From assembly GCA_018334495.1 (NCBI GenBank), contig JAGXLV010000006.1:1-64000 (forward strand): DNA of 64,000 nt, given 5' to 3'. Below the pieces are notes generated by a model, which was not told where the DNA came from, did not search any database, and worked only from the letters and a program-made list of their open reading frames with translations. The position numbers were made by a program, and so were the translations under genes. Of the stretch, positions 44,283 through 55,667 are shown in pieces; within the stretch, counting starts at the first letter, position 1; each line of letters starts with the position of its first letter. The stretch is from Oleiphilaceae bacterium. Its GTDB lineage: Bacteria; Pseudomonadota; Gammaproteobacteria; Pseudomonadales; Oleiphilaceae.

Positions 44283-46553
44283 TCAGACGGCTTCGGCCGG
44301 CTCGGCCTCATACTCGAATTTGAGTTCGTCGTCTTCCAGCCGCACGTGCACTTCACCGCCTCTTTCCGACAGCGTCCCAAACAGAATCTGCTCAGCCAGT
44401 GGCCGCTTGATTTTGTCCTGTATCAGGCGGGCCATCGGTCGGGCGCCCATGGTGACGTCGTAGCCCTTTTCGGCCAACCATTGCTTCGCATCCTCGTCCA
44501 CATGCAGCACCACATGCTTTTCATCCAGCTGCGCCTGCAACTCGGTGAGGAACTTGTCCACCACATAGGTGATGGTATCCTTTTGCAAATCGGCAAACTG
44601 AATAATCCCGTCAAGCCGGTTGCGGAACTCCGGTGTGAAGGTCTTGGTGATGACTTCCATGCCATCGGTGCTGTGGTCCTGCTGGCTGAAGCCAATGGAA
44701 CGGCGCGCCATGTTTTCAGCGCCCGCGTTGGTGGTCATCACCAGGATCACATGGCGGAAATCCGCCTTGCGGCCATTATTGTCGGTCAGTGTGCCGTGAT
44801 CCATCACCTGCAGCAGCAGGTTGAAGACCTCCGGATGGGCTTTTTCAATCTCATCCAGAAGCAGGACACAGTGAGGGCTCTTGCTGACCGATTCGGTCAA
44901 CAGTCCGCCCTGGTCGAAACCGACATAACCCGGAGGCGCACCAATCAAGCGGGAGACCGTGTGGCGCTCCATATACTCCGACATGTCAAAGCGTACCAGC
45001 TCAATCCCCAGCACCTTGGCCAACTGCCGGGTAACTTCGGTTTTGCCGACACCGGTGGGGCCGGCAAACAGGAAGGCACCTTCGGGCTTCTCTGGCGCCT
45101 TAAGGCCGGCACGGGCCAGTTTTATGGCTGTGGACAGGGATTCAATCGCCGGATCCTGACCAAATACGACCATTTTGAGATCGCGTTCCAGATTGCGCAG
45201 CACGTCTTTGTCGCTTGAAGACACACTCTTGGGCGGAATGCGCGCGATGATAGCCACCACATCCTCGATGGCGGATTCTTCAATGACCTTCTTGCGCGTT
45301 GCCTCGGGTAGCAGGCGCTGCCGGGCACCGGCCTCGTCAATCACGTCAATCGCCTTGTCCGGCAGGTGCCGGTCGGTGATGTAACGCTCAGCCAGCTCCG
45401 CTGCCACTCGCAAGGCGCGGTCCGTGTATTTGAGGTCGTGGTGCTGTTCAAAGTAAGGCTTGAGCCCTCTCAGAATCTGATAGGTGTCTTCAACGCTGGG
45501 TTCGTTCACATCAATTTTCTGGAAGCGACGAGCCAGGGCCGCATCTTTTTCGAAGATGCCGCGGAATTCCGAAAAGGTTGTCGAGCCGATGCAACGAATC
45601 TCACCGGAGCTCAGCATGGGCTTGAGCAGGTTCGATGCGTCCATCACACCGCCGGAGGCCGAACCGGCACCGATGATGGTGTGTATCTCATCAATGAACA
45701 GGATGGCATGCTTCTCTTTTTTGAGCTCCGCCAGCAGGCCCTTCAGTCGCTTCTCGAAATCACCGCGGTACTTGGTGCCTGCCAGCAGCGCACCCAGATC
45801 CAGAGAATAAACCACAGCGTCGGCGATCACATCCGGCACCTGGCCGTCTTCGATGCGACGGGCCAGACCTTCTGCGATGGCGGTCTTGCCAACGCCGGCT
45901 TCGCCCACCAGCAGCGGATTATTCTTGCGGCGGCGCACAAGAATCTGCACCACCCGCTCCACTTCGTGCTCGCGACCGATCAATGGATCGATACGGCCCT
46001 GCTTGGCCTGTTCATTAAGATTGGTGGCATAGCTCTCCAGCGGCTTGGTGCCGCCGCCTTCCTCTCCGGCTTCCTCGCCGGCTTGAGGGTCAGAACTTTC
46101 CTGGTCCTCCGAGCCCTGCACACGGGAAATGCCGTGGGACACAAAATTCACCACGTCGATGCGGGCAATGTTCTGTTTTTTGAGTACGTAAACAGCCTGG
46201 CTTTCCTGTTCACTGAAAATGGCCACCAATACGTTGGCACCGGTGACTTCCTTTTTACCCGATGACTGCACGTGGAATACCGCACGCTGCAGCACGCGCT
46301 GAAAGCCCAGGGTTGGCTGGGTTTCGCGCTCACTGTCGCTGCTTGGGATCAGCGGCGTGGTGGAGTCCACAAACTCGGTCAGTTCGTCCTGCAGACGCTG
46401 CAGGTCCGCGCCACAGGCTTTCAGTACGCCGAGGGCGGAGTCGTTGTCCAGAAGAGCCAGCAATAGATGCTCGACAGTCATGAATTCATGACGTTTGTCG
46501 CGGGCATTCTTAAAGGCTGTATTCAGGGTCATTTCAAGGTCTTTGCTTAGCAT
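44283..46553 (-). CDS. clpA: ATP-dependent Clp protease ATP-binding subunit ClpA
   Basis: [37 protein letters not shown]; two Walker modules. Confidence 0.97.
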   Translation of the reverse strand: MLSKDLEMTLNTAFKNARDKRHEFMTVEHLLLALLDNDSALGVLKACGADLQRLQDELTEFVDSTTPLIPSSDSERETQPTLGFQRVLQRAVFHVQSSGKKEVTGANVLVAIFSEQESQAVYVLKKQNIARIDVVNFVSHGISRVQGSEDQESSDPQAGEEAGEEGGGTKPLESYATNLNEQAKQGRIDPLIGREHEVERVVQILVRRRKNNPLLVGEAGVGKTAIAEGLARRIEDGQVPDVIADAVVYSLDLGALLAGTKYRGDFEKRLKGLLAELKKEKHAILFIDEIHTIIGAGSASGGVMDASNLLKPMLSSGEIRCIGSTTFSEFRGIFEKDAALARRFQKIDVNEPSVEDTYQILRGLKPYFEQHHDLKYTDRALRVAAELAERYITDRHLPDKAIDVIDEAGARQRLLPEATRKKVIEESAIEDVVAIIARIPPKSVSSSDKDVLRNLERDLKMVVFGQDPAIESLSTAIKLARAGLKAPEKPEGAFLFAGPTGVGKTEVTRQLAKVLGIELVRFDMSEYMERHTVSRLIGAPPGYVGFDQGGLLTESVSKSPHCVLLLDEIEKAHPEVFNLLLQVMDHGTLTDNNGRKADFRHVILVMTTNAGAENMARRSIGFSQQDHSTDGMEVITKTFTPEFRNRLDGIIQFADLQKDTITYVVDKFLTELQAQLDEKHVVLHVDEDAKQWLAEKGYDVTMGARPMARLIQDKIKRPLAEQILFGTLSERGGEVHVRLEDDELKFEYEAEPAEAV

Positions 46554-46571
46554 GTGCCACCCCAAGGTTTG

Positions 46572-46931
46572 TCAGTCCGCACGTTCGATCTCGCATAGCA
46601 GCGGATGATCGCACTCCGAAGAGTACTGGTTCACCTGAGCCGCTTTCGTTTCCGCGATGTCACGGGTATACACCCCACATACAGCTTTTCCCTGTGTATG
46701 GACGAGCAGCATCACCTGCGTCGCCTTTTCTTCATTCATGCCGAAGAACGTCATCAATACTTCTACCACAAACTCCATCGGCGTGTAGTCATCATTAAGC
46801 AGCATTACTCTGAAACGTGCAGGCCGCTCCAGCGCTGGCTTTTCAGGCGCAACCGAAAGATCGTCGCGACGCCCGGGCTCTTCACTGCCCCCTTGATTCA
46901 ATACTAGTCGAGATTGATTAATAATACGCAT
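46572..46931 (-). CDS. clpS: ClpS N-degron adaptor
   Basis: [64 protein letters not shown]. Confidence 0.97.
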   Translation of the reverse strand: MRIINQSRLVLNQGGSEEPGRRDDLSVAPEKPALERPARFRVMLLNDDYTPMEFVVEVLMTFFGMNEEKATQVMLLVHTQGKAVCGVYTRDIAETKAAQVNQYSSECDHPLLCEIERAD

Positions 46932-47048
46932 GATTCTTGCCGAAGTTTGTTACCTGTTATAAAGATGGTTACCCGCCTTGCGGTTTTCAAGGCAGAGCCT
47001 ATTTTTTGGCCAGTATACCGTTTCCACCCCCTCTGCAACCAGCGTAAT

Positions 47049-47060
47049 TGACTTAAGTCA
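47049..47060. promoter_or_regulatory. 12-bp perfect palindrome TGACTTAAGTCA in the clpS/cspD divergent region
   Basis: Direct reading. Confidence 0.5.
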
Positions 47061-47183
47061 CGCTTGTGTGAAAACCCTGTTGACACTGGTTGTTTTATAT
47101 TCAAAAGTAACAATTACAGTGATGGTTAAAGTCACTGCGCAGGAGCATAGAGGTAGTAACAACCCCTCGTAAGTCTCGAAACA

Positions 47184-47217
47184 GGGAAACCCTACCATCG
47201 GCAGGGTTGCTTTTCCC
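47184..47217 (+). promoter_or_regulatory. Hairpin in the cspD leader: GGGAAA-CCCT ... AGGG-ttgc-TTTCCC
   Basis: Direct reading. Confidence 0.45.
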
Positions 47218-47290
47218 AAACCATAACGAGCAAGTGGATTACCACTTAAAAACAAAAAAAGCTCGCCCAATCATGTACAAGGAGTTCGAC

Positions 47291-47584
47291 ATGCCAAATG
47301 GCAAGGTAAAGTGGTTCAACAACGCAAAAGGTTATGGCTTCATCATCGAAGATGGGGGCAGTGACGACTTGTTCGCGCACTTCTCAGCAATTCAGATGGA
47401 CGGCTATAAGACACTGAAGGCCGGTCAGGCGGTAACGTTTGACAAAAAGCCCAGTGACAAGGGCATTCACGCCGTGAACATTCTGCCCGCTGACGCCAGC
47501 GCCGAAAGTGCGCCTGGCCAAAGCACCGCAAGTCACGAAGCGGATGTGGATTATACGCTTCGGCAACGCGTGGCAAACAACTGA
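47291..47584 (+). CDS. cspD: CspD-like cold-shock-domain protein with C-terminal extension
   Basis: MPNGKVKWFNNAKGYGFIIEDGGSDDLFAHFSAIQMDGYKTLKAGQ; adjacent to clpS. Confidence 0.93.
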   Translation: MPNGKVKWFNNAKGYGFIIEDGGSDDLFAHFSAIQMDGYKTLKAGQAVTFDKKPSDKGIHAVNILPADASAESAPGQSTASHEADVDYTLRQRVANN

Positions 47585-47704
47585 CGAATACGGGATATAA
47601 ACAGTATGCCCGTTGTTCAAACGCTCATACAGCGTGAAATGGAGAATCAGACGCGCCGGGGCAGAGTCTCACCCGAGATGCCAGCCCTGCGACACTGACT
47701 CCGC

Positions 47705-47745
47705 CAAGGCAGCGCTCCTCAGTGGACGAGGGGCGCTTGCCTGTT
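47705..47745 (+). terminator. Terminator-like stem-loop after cspD
   Basis: AGGCAGCGCTCCTC ... GAGGGGCGCTTGCCT, weak T tract. Confidence 0.5.
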
Positions 47746-47871
47746 TAATCAGTCACCATCCCCTTCGTACTTCAATGCAAGAAACAGGTCGCCAACATTG
47801 CCCGGGGCAATCAGACGCCGACCGCCGATTCGAGAAGCCAGGCGGTGCACTCCCACCCGTTTTTTTGTAGC

Positions 47872-48540
47872 ATGCCGGTTAATCCCCTGAGCCCTCTGCG
47901 CTTAGCCTTGAACTCGCATCTGGATCTGTTGCCTGTGGCCACCCTGGTTTTATTGAACAAGCCCTTTAACGTGCTCTGCCAGTTTACTGACTCAAAGGGA
48001 CGACGCACCCTGGCTGACTTTGTCAACCTGAAACAGGTTTACCCCGCCGGTCGACTGGATTATGACTCCGAAGGCCTGGTGTTACTCACCGATGACGGAC
48101 AACTTCAGCAGAAAATTGCGGCGCCGGGTCGCAAAATGCCTAAAACCTACTGGGTGCAGGTTGAAGGGGTCATTTCCGAGCAGGCCCTTGCGCTTTTGCG
48201 TACCGGCCTGGCGCTTAAAGATGGCCCCACCAGGCCGGCGCTGGCCGAGCGCATGCCGCCGCCGGAGAGACTCTGGCCGCGCCATCCCCCCGTGCGGGAA
48301 CGCCAATCCGTGCCCACCAGCTGGCTTACCCTGACTATCACTGAAGGCCGGAATCGCCAGGTTCGCCGAATGACAGCGGCGGTCGGCTTTCCCACCCTGC
48401 GGCTTATTCGTTATGGTATTGGAGAATGGTGCCTGGATAATCTTGCCCCCGGCGCTTGCAGCACCCGTACCGTCCATTTGCCGCAAGCGCAGCGGCAAAC
48501 GAAACGGCCCGCAAAAAGGACAAAAAGGAAGCCTGTATGA
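47872..48540 (+). CDS. rluE: 23S rRNA pseudouridine synthase, RluE type
   Basis: [57 protein letters not shown]; basic C-tail. Confidence 0.88.
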   Translation: MPVNPLSPLRLALNSHLDLLPVATLVLLNKPFNVLCQFTDSKGRRTLADFVNLKQVYPAGRLDYDSEGLVLLTDDGQLQQKIAAPGRKMPKTYWVQVEGVISEQALALLRTGLALKDGPTRPALAERMPPPERLWPRHPPVRERQSVPTSWLTLTITEGRNRQVRRMTAAVGFPTLRLIRYGIGEWCLDNLAPGACSTRTVHLPQAQRQTKRPAKRTKRKPV

Positions 48541-49001
48541 CCTGGACACCCCATGTAACGGCTGCCGTCATTGTTGAGGATCCCGAAGGCCGATTCCTGC
48601 TGGTGGAGGAAGTCAGCGGGGGTAACGTTGTCTTTAACCAGCCCGCGGGGCACGTGGAAGAAGATGAGTCCATTCTCGCGGCGGCCTGTCGCGAAACCCT
48701 TGAGGAGACCGGCTGGCGGGTTGAGCCGGAATATTTTCTCGGGGTCTACCGGTTCAAGGCGCCCTCCAATGGCGAGACCTATTACCGCTTCTGTTTTATC
48801 GCCCGGGCGCTGGAGAAGATCACCGATCAACTCGATACCGGCATCATCACGACCCACTGGCTGACGCCGGAGCAGGTCCGTGAACGTTACCAGAGCCTTC
48901 GCAGTCCGCTGGTCCTGCAGTGCATTGAAGATTACCGGAACGGACAGCGCTTTCCACTGGATGTTATTGCCGAGGGGCGGGCGAACTCCGCTACAAAGTG
49001 A
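48537..49001 (+). CDS. NUDIX hydrolase, NudJ-like
   Basis: [23 protein letters not shown] Nudix box. Confidence 0.9.
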   Translation: MTWTPHVTAAVIVEDPEGRFLLVEEVSGGNVVFNQPAGHVEEDESILAAACRETLEETGWRVEPEYFLGVYRFKAPSNGETYYRFCFIARALEKITDQLDTGIITTHWLTPEQVRERYQSLRSPLVLQCIEDYRNGQRFPLDVIAEGRANSATK

Positions 49002-49074
49002 TAGAATGCGACTCCAGAGGGGCTGTTTACCCCGGTTTGTCCAAACTGAACACACCCGTAATCCTGGCTGAATC

Positions 49075-50241
49075 ATGAATGAACCCGTTTCCCAGACCCG
49101 CGTCATCGTCGGCATGTCCGGTGGCGTTGACTCTTCCGTTGCCGCCTGGCTCCTGAAATCCCAGGGGTATGCCGTGGAAGGCCTGTTCATGAAGAACTGG
49201 GACGAAGACGACGGCACCGAATACTGCACCGCCCTGACCGATCTCGCCGACGCCCAGTCAGTAGCCGACTGCATGGGCATCGAGTTACACACCGCCAGCT
49301 TTGCGGCCGAGTACTGGGACCGGGTGTTTGAACACTTCCTGACGGAGTACCGGGCGGGCCGAACCCCCAACCCCGACATTCTGTGCAACAAAGAAGTCAA
49401 GTTCCGGGCTTTTCTGGACTACGCCGTCACCCTCGGTGCCGATTATATTGCCACTGGCCATTACGCGCGTCAGCGGCCGCTCGCCAGTGACGGCAGCAAG
49501 GCCCAACTCCTCAAGGGGCTGGACCCCAACAAGGATCAGAGCTATTTCCTCCACGCCGTGGCAGGTGATCGTATTGCCCGCACCCTCTTTCCTGTCGGTG
49601 AGATCGAAAAGCCGGTCGTACGCCAGATTGCCGCTGATCAAGGCTTTGTCACCCATGACAAAAAAGACTCCACTGGCATCTGCTTTATCGGCGAGCGCAA
49701 ATTCCGGGACTTTCTCAAGCAGTATCTTCCGGCCCAACCCGGCGATATCGAAACCCCGGACGGCATCCGCATTGGCCGCCACCAGGGTCTGATGTATCAC
49801 ACCATCGGCCAGCGCCAGGGGCTTGGTATCGGGGGGCTCAGTCACTACGGCGACGCTCCCTGGTACGTCGCCGAAAAAGACCTGAAGCGCAATGTCCTGA
49901 TCGCTGTTCAGGGCAAGCAGCATCCCCTGTTATTTTCCCGGGGTTTGCTCAGCGGGCCGGTGGACTGGATCGCAGGGGAAGCGCCGGCGCAAAATTTTCG
50001 GTGCATGGCCAAGGCCCGTTACCGCCAGCCCGACCAGGCTTGCGAGGTCACCGTCACGGAAGCCGGCGCTCAAGTGGTGTTCGATGACGCCCAGCGCGCA
50101 GTGACTCCGGGACAATCGGTGGTGTTTTATCAGGGCGACGTCTGCCTTGGCGGCGGGGTTATCGAACAAACCTGGCGTGATCACGACCCGGTACCGGCAC
50201 AAACGCCATACAAGACCCAAACAATAGGCAGTTTCTCTTGA
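49075..50241 (+). CDS. mnmA: tRNA-specific 2-thiouridylase
   Basis: [37 protein letters not shown]. Confidence 0.97.
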   Translation: MNEPVSQTRVIVGMSGGVDSSVAAWLLKSQGYAVEGLFMKNWDEDDGTEYCTALTDLADAQSVADCMGIELHTASFAAEYWDRVFEHFLTEYRAGRTPNPDILCNKEVKFRAFLDYAVTLGADYIATGHYARQRPLASDGSKAQLLKGLDPNKDQSYFLHAVAGDRIARTLFPVGEIEKPVVRQIAADQGFVTHDKKDSTGICFIGERKFRDFLKQYLPAQPGDIETPDGIRIGRHQGLMYHTIGQRQGLGIGGLSHYGDAPWYVAEKDLKRNVLIAVQGKQHPLLFSRGLLSGPVDWIAGEAPAQNFRCMAKARYRQPDQACEVTVTEAGAQVVFDDAQRAVTPGQSVVFYQGDVCLGGGVIEQTWRDHDPVPAQTPYKTQTIGSFS

Positions 50242-50879
50242 GCCGATCCCTTCACGATCAAACCCTGGCCCTGGCCGGCGTCTTTCAGGCAGCCACCCTG
50301 GTGCAACAGGTAGCTCACCAGGGCCAGTGCGCGGAATCGTCTCTGGAGACCAGCATGCGCTCCCTGTTTGCCACCAATCCGGAGTCCACCCTGGCGGTGT
50401 ATGGCGAACTCAAAGATCTGCGTGAAGGCCTGGCCGCCCTGGTCAGCGTTCTGAGTCAGCAAAGCCAGCGCCAGGACGTGGACATCCTGCGTTACGGCCT
50501 TAACCTGATCCAGTTGGAATCCAAGCTCAACAAAAATCCCGAGATGCTTGAGATGGTTGCCCAACGCATTGATCAGGCCCGCCACACAGCGCGGCATTTT
50601 GGTTACACCCACACCAATCTGATTGCCAACCTGGCCTCGATCTATGCTGACACCATCAGCACCTTCAAAATGCGCATTCAGGTCACCGGCGATCCCAAAC
50701 AGCTTCAGATTGAGGACAACGCCGCCCGTGTCCGCGCCCTGCTGCTGGCGGGCATACGATCGGCCGTGCTCTGGCGCCAGACCGGAGGCCGGCGCTGGCA
50801 CCTGATCTTCTTCCGCGGCAAGATCATCGCCAAGGCCCGCGAGCTCTCCGAAGAGGCCAACCGTTCAGTTTACGACTGA
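50238..50879 (+). CDS. hflD: High-frequency lysogenization protein HflD homolog
   Basis: [25 protein letters not shown]; follows mnmA, precedes purB. Confidence 0.92.
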   Translation: MSRSLHDQTLALAGVFQAATLVQQVAHQGQCAESSLETSMRSLFATNPESTLAVYGELKDLREGLAALVSVLSQQSQRQDVDILRYGLNLIQLESKLNKNPEMLEMVAQRIDQARHTARHFGYTHTNLIANLASIYADTISTFKMRIQVTGDPKQLQIEDNAARVRALLLAGIRSAVLWRQTGGRRWHLIFFRGKIIAKARELSEEANRSVYD

Positions 50880-52304
<1,425 letters not shown>

Positions 52305-52307
52305 ATC

Positions 52308-53459
52308 ATGCAGCTTCCCGGCGGACTGCCCGCAGACCAATTCCTGCGGGATTACTGGCAAAAAAAGCCCCTGGTTATCCGGCAGGCCTTTCCCGGCATC
52401 ACCAGCCCGGTCAGTGCCGATGAACTGGCCGGAATGGCCTGCGAAGACGGCGTGGAATCCCGGATTGTCATCGAGGATGACGGCGGCAAACCCTGGCAAC
52501 TGCACAACGGCCCGTTTCCTCCTGAGCGTTTCGAGGCGCTGCCGGAAAGCCACTGGACCCTGCTGATCCAGGGGCTGGATCACTGGGTACCGGAAGCCGC
52601 GGACATCCTGGAGCACTTCCGTTTTGTGCCGAACTGGCGCCTGGACGACATCATGGCCAGCTACGCCCCGGTCGGCGGCAGCGTCGGCCCCCATTTCGAC
52701 CAGTACGATGTGTTCCTGCTGCAGGCCGAAGGCCACAGGCGCTGGACATTCGGTGGCCGCTGCGACGACAGCTCCCCCCGGGTCGAGGGCACCCCCCTGA
52801 GGATACTCAGCGACTGGCAGGGCGAGGAAACTGTCACCCTGGCCCCGGGGGACATGCTGTACCTGCCGCCGGGCGTTGGCCATCACGGCATTGCCGAGGA
52901 TGACTGCATCACCCTGTCCATCGGCTTTCGCGCGCCTTCGGTGGACGATGTACTGACGGGTTTCTCGGATTTCCTGTGCAGCCAGCCCGGCGCCGGTCAG
53001 CCACTGGCCGACCCCGAGCTCGAATGCCAGGACAATCCGGGCGCCATTTCGGACGACGCCCTTACTCGCGTTCATGAAGTGATCGCCAGCCGCCTGAATG
53101 ACCGCCGCCAGCTGGCGCTCTGGTTCGGCCAGTTCTCTACCTCCCCCAAGAACGCCGAGCTTCTGGAACCGGCTGAGCCACCGGTGCAAGCGAGCGACGT
53201 CCACGACGCCATTGCACAGGGTTTGGCGCTGCGCTGGAATGAGGGCTCCCGATTCGCCTATCATGAGTTTGAGCAAGACACTGCGCTGTTCGTGGACGGC
53301 GAGCAGTTCATACTGCGTGGCGACGCCCGGCAACTGGCGCCGCAGTTGTGCCGCGGCAACCGGATCTGCGCGCGGGATCTGGCCGACATAAAGGATGACC
53401 CGGCCCTGTGCGGCCTGCTGTGCAACCTGATCAATCAGGGCCATCTGTATCTGGAATAA
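52308..53459 (+). CDS. roxA: JmjC/cupin ribosomal protein L16 arginine 3-hydroxylase (RoxA/YcfD family)
   Basis: LPGGLPADQFLRDYWQKKPLVIRQAFPG; ASYAPVGGSVGPHFDQYDVFLLQAEGHRRW. Confidence 0.9.
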   Translation: MQLPGGLPADQFLRDYWQKKPLVIRQAFPGITSPVSADELAGMACEDGVESRIVIEDDGGKPWQLHNGPFPPERFEALPESHWTLLIQGLDHWVPEAADILEHFRFVPNWRLDDIMASYAPVGGSVGPHFDQYDVFLLQAEGHRRWTFGGRCDDSSPRVEGTPLRILSDWQGEETVTLAPGDMLYLPPGVGHHGIAEDDCITLSIGFRAPSVDDVLTGFSDFLCSQPGAGQPLADPELECQDNPGAISDDALTRVHEVIASRLNDRRQLALWFGQFSTSPKNAELLEPAEPPVQASDVHDAIAQGLALRWNEGSRFAYHEFEQDTALFVDGEQFILRGDARQLAPQLCRGNRICARDLADIKDDPALCGLLCNLINQGHLYLE

Positions 53460-53481
53460 CGCCTGACAACGGGAGCCTGAC

Positions 53482-54447
53482 ATGACACTGAACTTTCGCA
53501 AGTACAGCTGGCAGCTGGCACCCAGGGCGGTTAAGGACATCCGGCAGACGGTGTTTATTGAAGAACAGCAAATACCGCCCGACCTGGAATGGGACGGCAC
53601 CGACGCCATCGCCGATCATTACTTAGCCCTGACCCCCGACAACACACCCGTGGCTGTCGCTCGCCTTTACCCCTCGATCACCGAAACCGCCCGGATCGGG
53701 CGCATGGCGGTTCTGCCCCAGTACCGGGGCGAGGGCTTCGGCCAGCAACTTCTGCGTCACCTGGTGACCGAGGCGGCGCCGGACTTCAACGACATCTGGC
53801 TGTCCGCGCAAACCGACGCCATCGCCTTTTACCAACGCTCCGGTTTTCACGTCTGCTCAGAGCCCTATGACGACGCTGGCATTCCACATGTCGACATGCG
53901 CTGCCTGGCGCCGAATCAGGTGATCGAGCACTGGCAGGATCGCCCCTGTCCGATGCTTCTGGGGGAAGACCGGGAAACCTGGCTTTTCGATCGGAAAGAC
54001 AGCGCCTTAGACCTGGTGGATTCAGTGGCCGGGCAGGCCGGGCAGCGTCTCTGGCTCTACGACCAGGCTCTGCACCACGACTTGTATGACCGTCTGCGTC
54101 TTCGCGAAATCCTGTCCGCGCTGGCGCGGCGTCACCGCCTCACCGAAATCCGGCTTCTGATCCACGACGACCAGCCGCTGGTCAAACGCCGGCATCAGCT
54201 GGTGGAACTCATGCGCCGGCTACCCAGTAAAATCGAGCTGCGCCTGGTCAACCCGGATTACCCCAACGCCGAACAGCCCTTCCTGATCGCCGATCGCGAG
54301 GGCCTGGTGTACCGGCACAAGTTTGACGCTCCGAAAGGGTTTGCCAGGTTCAGCGACCCGGGGCGGGTCAAACGCCTGCAGGAAGAGTTTCAGCGCATGT
54401 GGGATACCGGGAGAAACTCACAGGAGTTGCGCCAACTGCCACTCTGA
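53482..54447 (+). CDS. Two-domain protein: N-terminal GNAT acetyltransferase plus uncharacterised C-terminal domain
   Basis: GNAT signature RIGRMAVLPQYRGEGFGQQLLRHLV; C-term IRLLIHDDQPLVKRRHQLVELMRRLPSKIELRLVNPDYPNAEQPFLIADREGLVYRHKFDAPKGFARFSDPGRVKRLQEEFQRMWD. Confidence 0.85.
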   Translation: MTLNFRKYSWQLAPRAVKDIRQTVFIEEQQIPPDLEWDGTDAIADHYLALTPDNTPVAVARLYPSITETARIGRMAVLPQYRGEGFGQQLLRHLVTEAAPDFNDIWLSAQTDAIAFYQRSGFHVCSEPYDDAGIPHVDMRCLAPNQVIEHWQDRPCPMLLGEDRETWLFDRKDSALDLVDSVAGQAGQRLWLYDQALHHDLYDRLRLREILSALARRHRLTEIRLLIHDDQPLVKRRHQLVELMRRLPSKIELRLVNPDYPNAEQPFLIADREGLVYRHKFDAPKGFARFSDPGRVKRLQEEFQRMWDTGRNSQELRQLPL

Positions 54448-54470
54448 GGTTCGGGTGTGGCTTGTATTGT

Positions 54471-55454
54471 CTATTCGGCGCCCTCGAAGCGGTTGCCAAA
54501 TTCCGCAAACTCCGCATCCACTTCCCCGGCGACCTCGACGATCAGCCGCCTGAGCCACTGATGGTCGGCATTGTGCTGCAACAGCGGACTCCAGGCCATT
54601 TTCAATTCAAAGGGGGGGATATCAAAGGGCGGCACCTTGACCACCAGCCCCGGATTGTTTTTCTGCAGCCAGGCGGCGCGGCTGGGCAGTGTCGCGATCA
54701 GATCATGCTGCTCCGCCAGCAACATGGCGACCTGGTAATGCCGGGTAAAGACGGAAATCTGTCGTCTGCGCCCCATGCGGGACAGGGCTTCGTCGACCCA
54801 GCCCAGGCGCTGGACATCTTTTGGGTTAACGCCAACGCCAACGCCAAAACCGGTTTTGCTGACCCATATGTGGCTGGCGTCGAGATAGGAGTCCAGGGTG
54901 AAGGGTTCGAGAAGAATCCGGTTGTCGGCGTTCATCAGGCAGGCGAAGTATTCAATCCACAGGGTTTTCTGATGAAAGGACTGGGGAATCTTGTCAAAAC
55001 GGTTGATGGCCATATCCACCCGGCCCTGTTCCACATCCTCGAAACTGACATCGCTCGGGGTCAACACATCCAGAGTGACTGACGGCGCCTGCTCGCGGAT
55101 TTGACGCAAAACCCGCGGCATGAGGCAGGATTCCGCGTAATCGCTGGCCATGATGCGAAACACTCGCTGACTTTCACTGGCGGCAAAAGGGGTTTTCTGC
55201 TGCACTGCCTGCTCGATGTTGGCCAGAATGCTGCGCACCAGCGGTTGCAATTCACCGGCCCGCTCGGTCGGCGTCATGCCGGTACTGGTCCGAACCAGGA
55301 TCGGGTCCCCGAGCAGGTCCCGCAACCGCCGCAGGCCATTGCTCATGGCGGGCTGGGTGATGCCCAGATGGGTCGCGGCCTTGGTAACATTCTTCTCCCG
55401 CAGGAGTACGTCGAGATACACCAGGAGGTTGAGATCCACCCGTGATATGTCCAT
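54471..55454 (-). CDS. LysR-family transcriptional regulator
   Basis: DLNLLVYLDVLLREKNVTKAATHLGITQPAMSNGLRRLRDLLGDPILVR HTH. Confidence 0.93.
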   Translation of the reverse strand: MDISRVDLNLLVYLDVLLREKNVTKAATHLGITQPAMSNGLRRLRDLLGDPILVRTSTGMTPTERAGELQPLVRSILANIEQAVQQKTPFAASESQRVFRIMASDYAESCLMPRVLRQIREQAPSVTLDVLTPSDVSFEDVEQGRVDMAINRFDKIPQSFHQKTLWIEYFACLMNADNRILLEPFTLDSYLDASHIWVSKTGFGVGVGVNPKDVQRLGWVDEALSRMGRRRQISVFTRHYQVAMLLAEQHDLIATLPSRAAWLQKNNPGLVVKVPPFDIPPFELKMAWSPLLQHNADHQWLRRLIVEVAGEVDAEFAEFGNRFEGAE

Positions 55455-55481
55455 GATTCACTCCGGTTACTTCTGGCGATA

Positions 55482-55498
55482 TTCATTCAATCAATGAA
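55482..55498. promoter_or_regulatory. Perfect dyad TTCATT-N5-AATGAA, candidate LysR-type regulator site
   Basis: Direct reading; 28 bp upstream of lysR start and about -49 from the predicted divergent TSS. Confidence 0.5.
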
Positions 55499-55523
55499 CT
55501 AAAGTCTACCAATAAACATGGGA

Positions 55524-55532
55524 TGATATAAT
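55524..55532 (+). promoter_or_regulatory. Extended -10 promoter TGA-TATAAT
   Basis: Direct reading; perfect -10 plus TGn, weak -35. Confidence 0.6.
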
Positions 55533-55538
55533 GCATTG

Positions 55539-55618
55539 TCAGGGAATAACGGGAAGCCGGGGCCCGTTGCCGGGACTACAAAATTTGACAGGGTAAAACG
55601 GATAACCCTGATTTTTTC
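55539..55618 (+). ncRNA. Candidate ~80-nt leader/sRNA with two stem-loops, ending in an intrinsic terminator
   Basis: AACGGG...CCCGTT hairpin (55548-55568); CAGGGT-AAAACGGATA-ACCCTG-ATTTTTT (55589-55617). Confidence 0.4.
55589..55617 (+). terminator. Intrinsic terminator-like element in a divergent intergenic region
   Basis: 6-bp perfect stem, 10-nt loop, ATTTTTT. Confidence 0.5.
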
Positions 55619-55642
55619 TGCTAATCTTCCAATTACTTAAGG

Positions 55643-55667
55643 AATTTCCGCATATCGGGCGGAAATT
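55643..55667. repeat. 9-bp perfect inverted repeat AATTTCCGC-atatcgg-GCGGAAATT
   Basis: Direct reading, 40 bp before the downstream ATG. Confidence 0.7.

Noticed and set aside
45366-46265. 299-aa + strand ORF antisense to clpA
   Set aside because: clpA is unambiguous; artefact.
54828-54850. 6-bp tandem repeat acgcca in lysR
   Set aside because: Short coding repeat (VGVGVN); could be slippage-prone but too short to call.
54399-55082. 227-aa + strand ORF antisense to lysR
   Set aside because: LysR HTH and effector domain are on the minus strand.
55531-55596. 21-codon ORF MHCQGITGSRGPLPGLQNLTG* as a leader peptide of the 55.5-kb leader
   Set aside because: Its ATG overlaps the predicted -10 element, so it would not be transcribed from that promoter; no Shine-Dalgarno seen.
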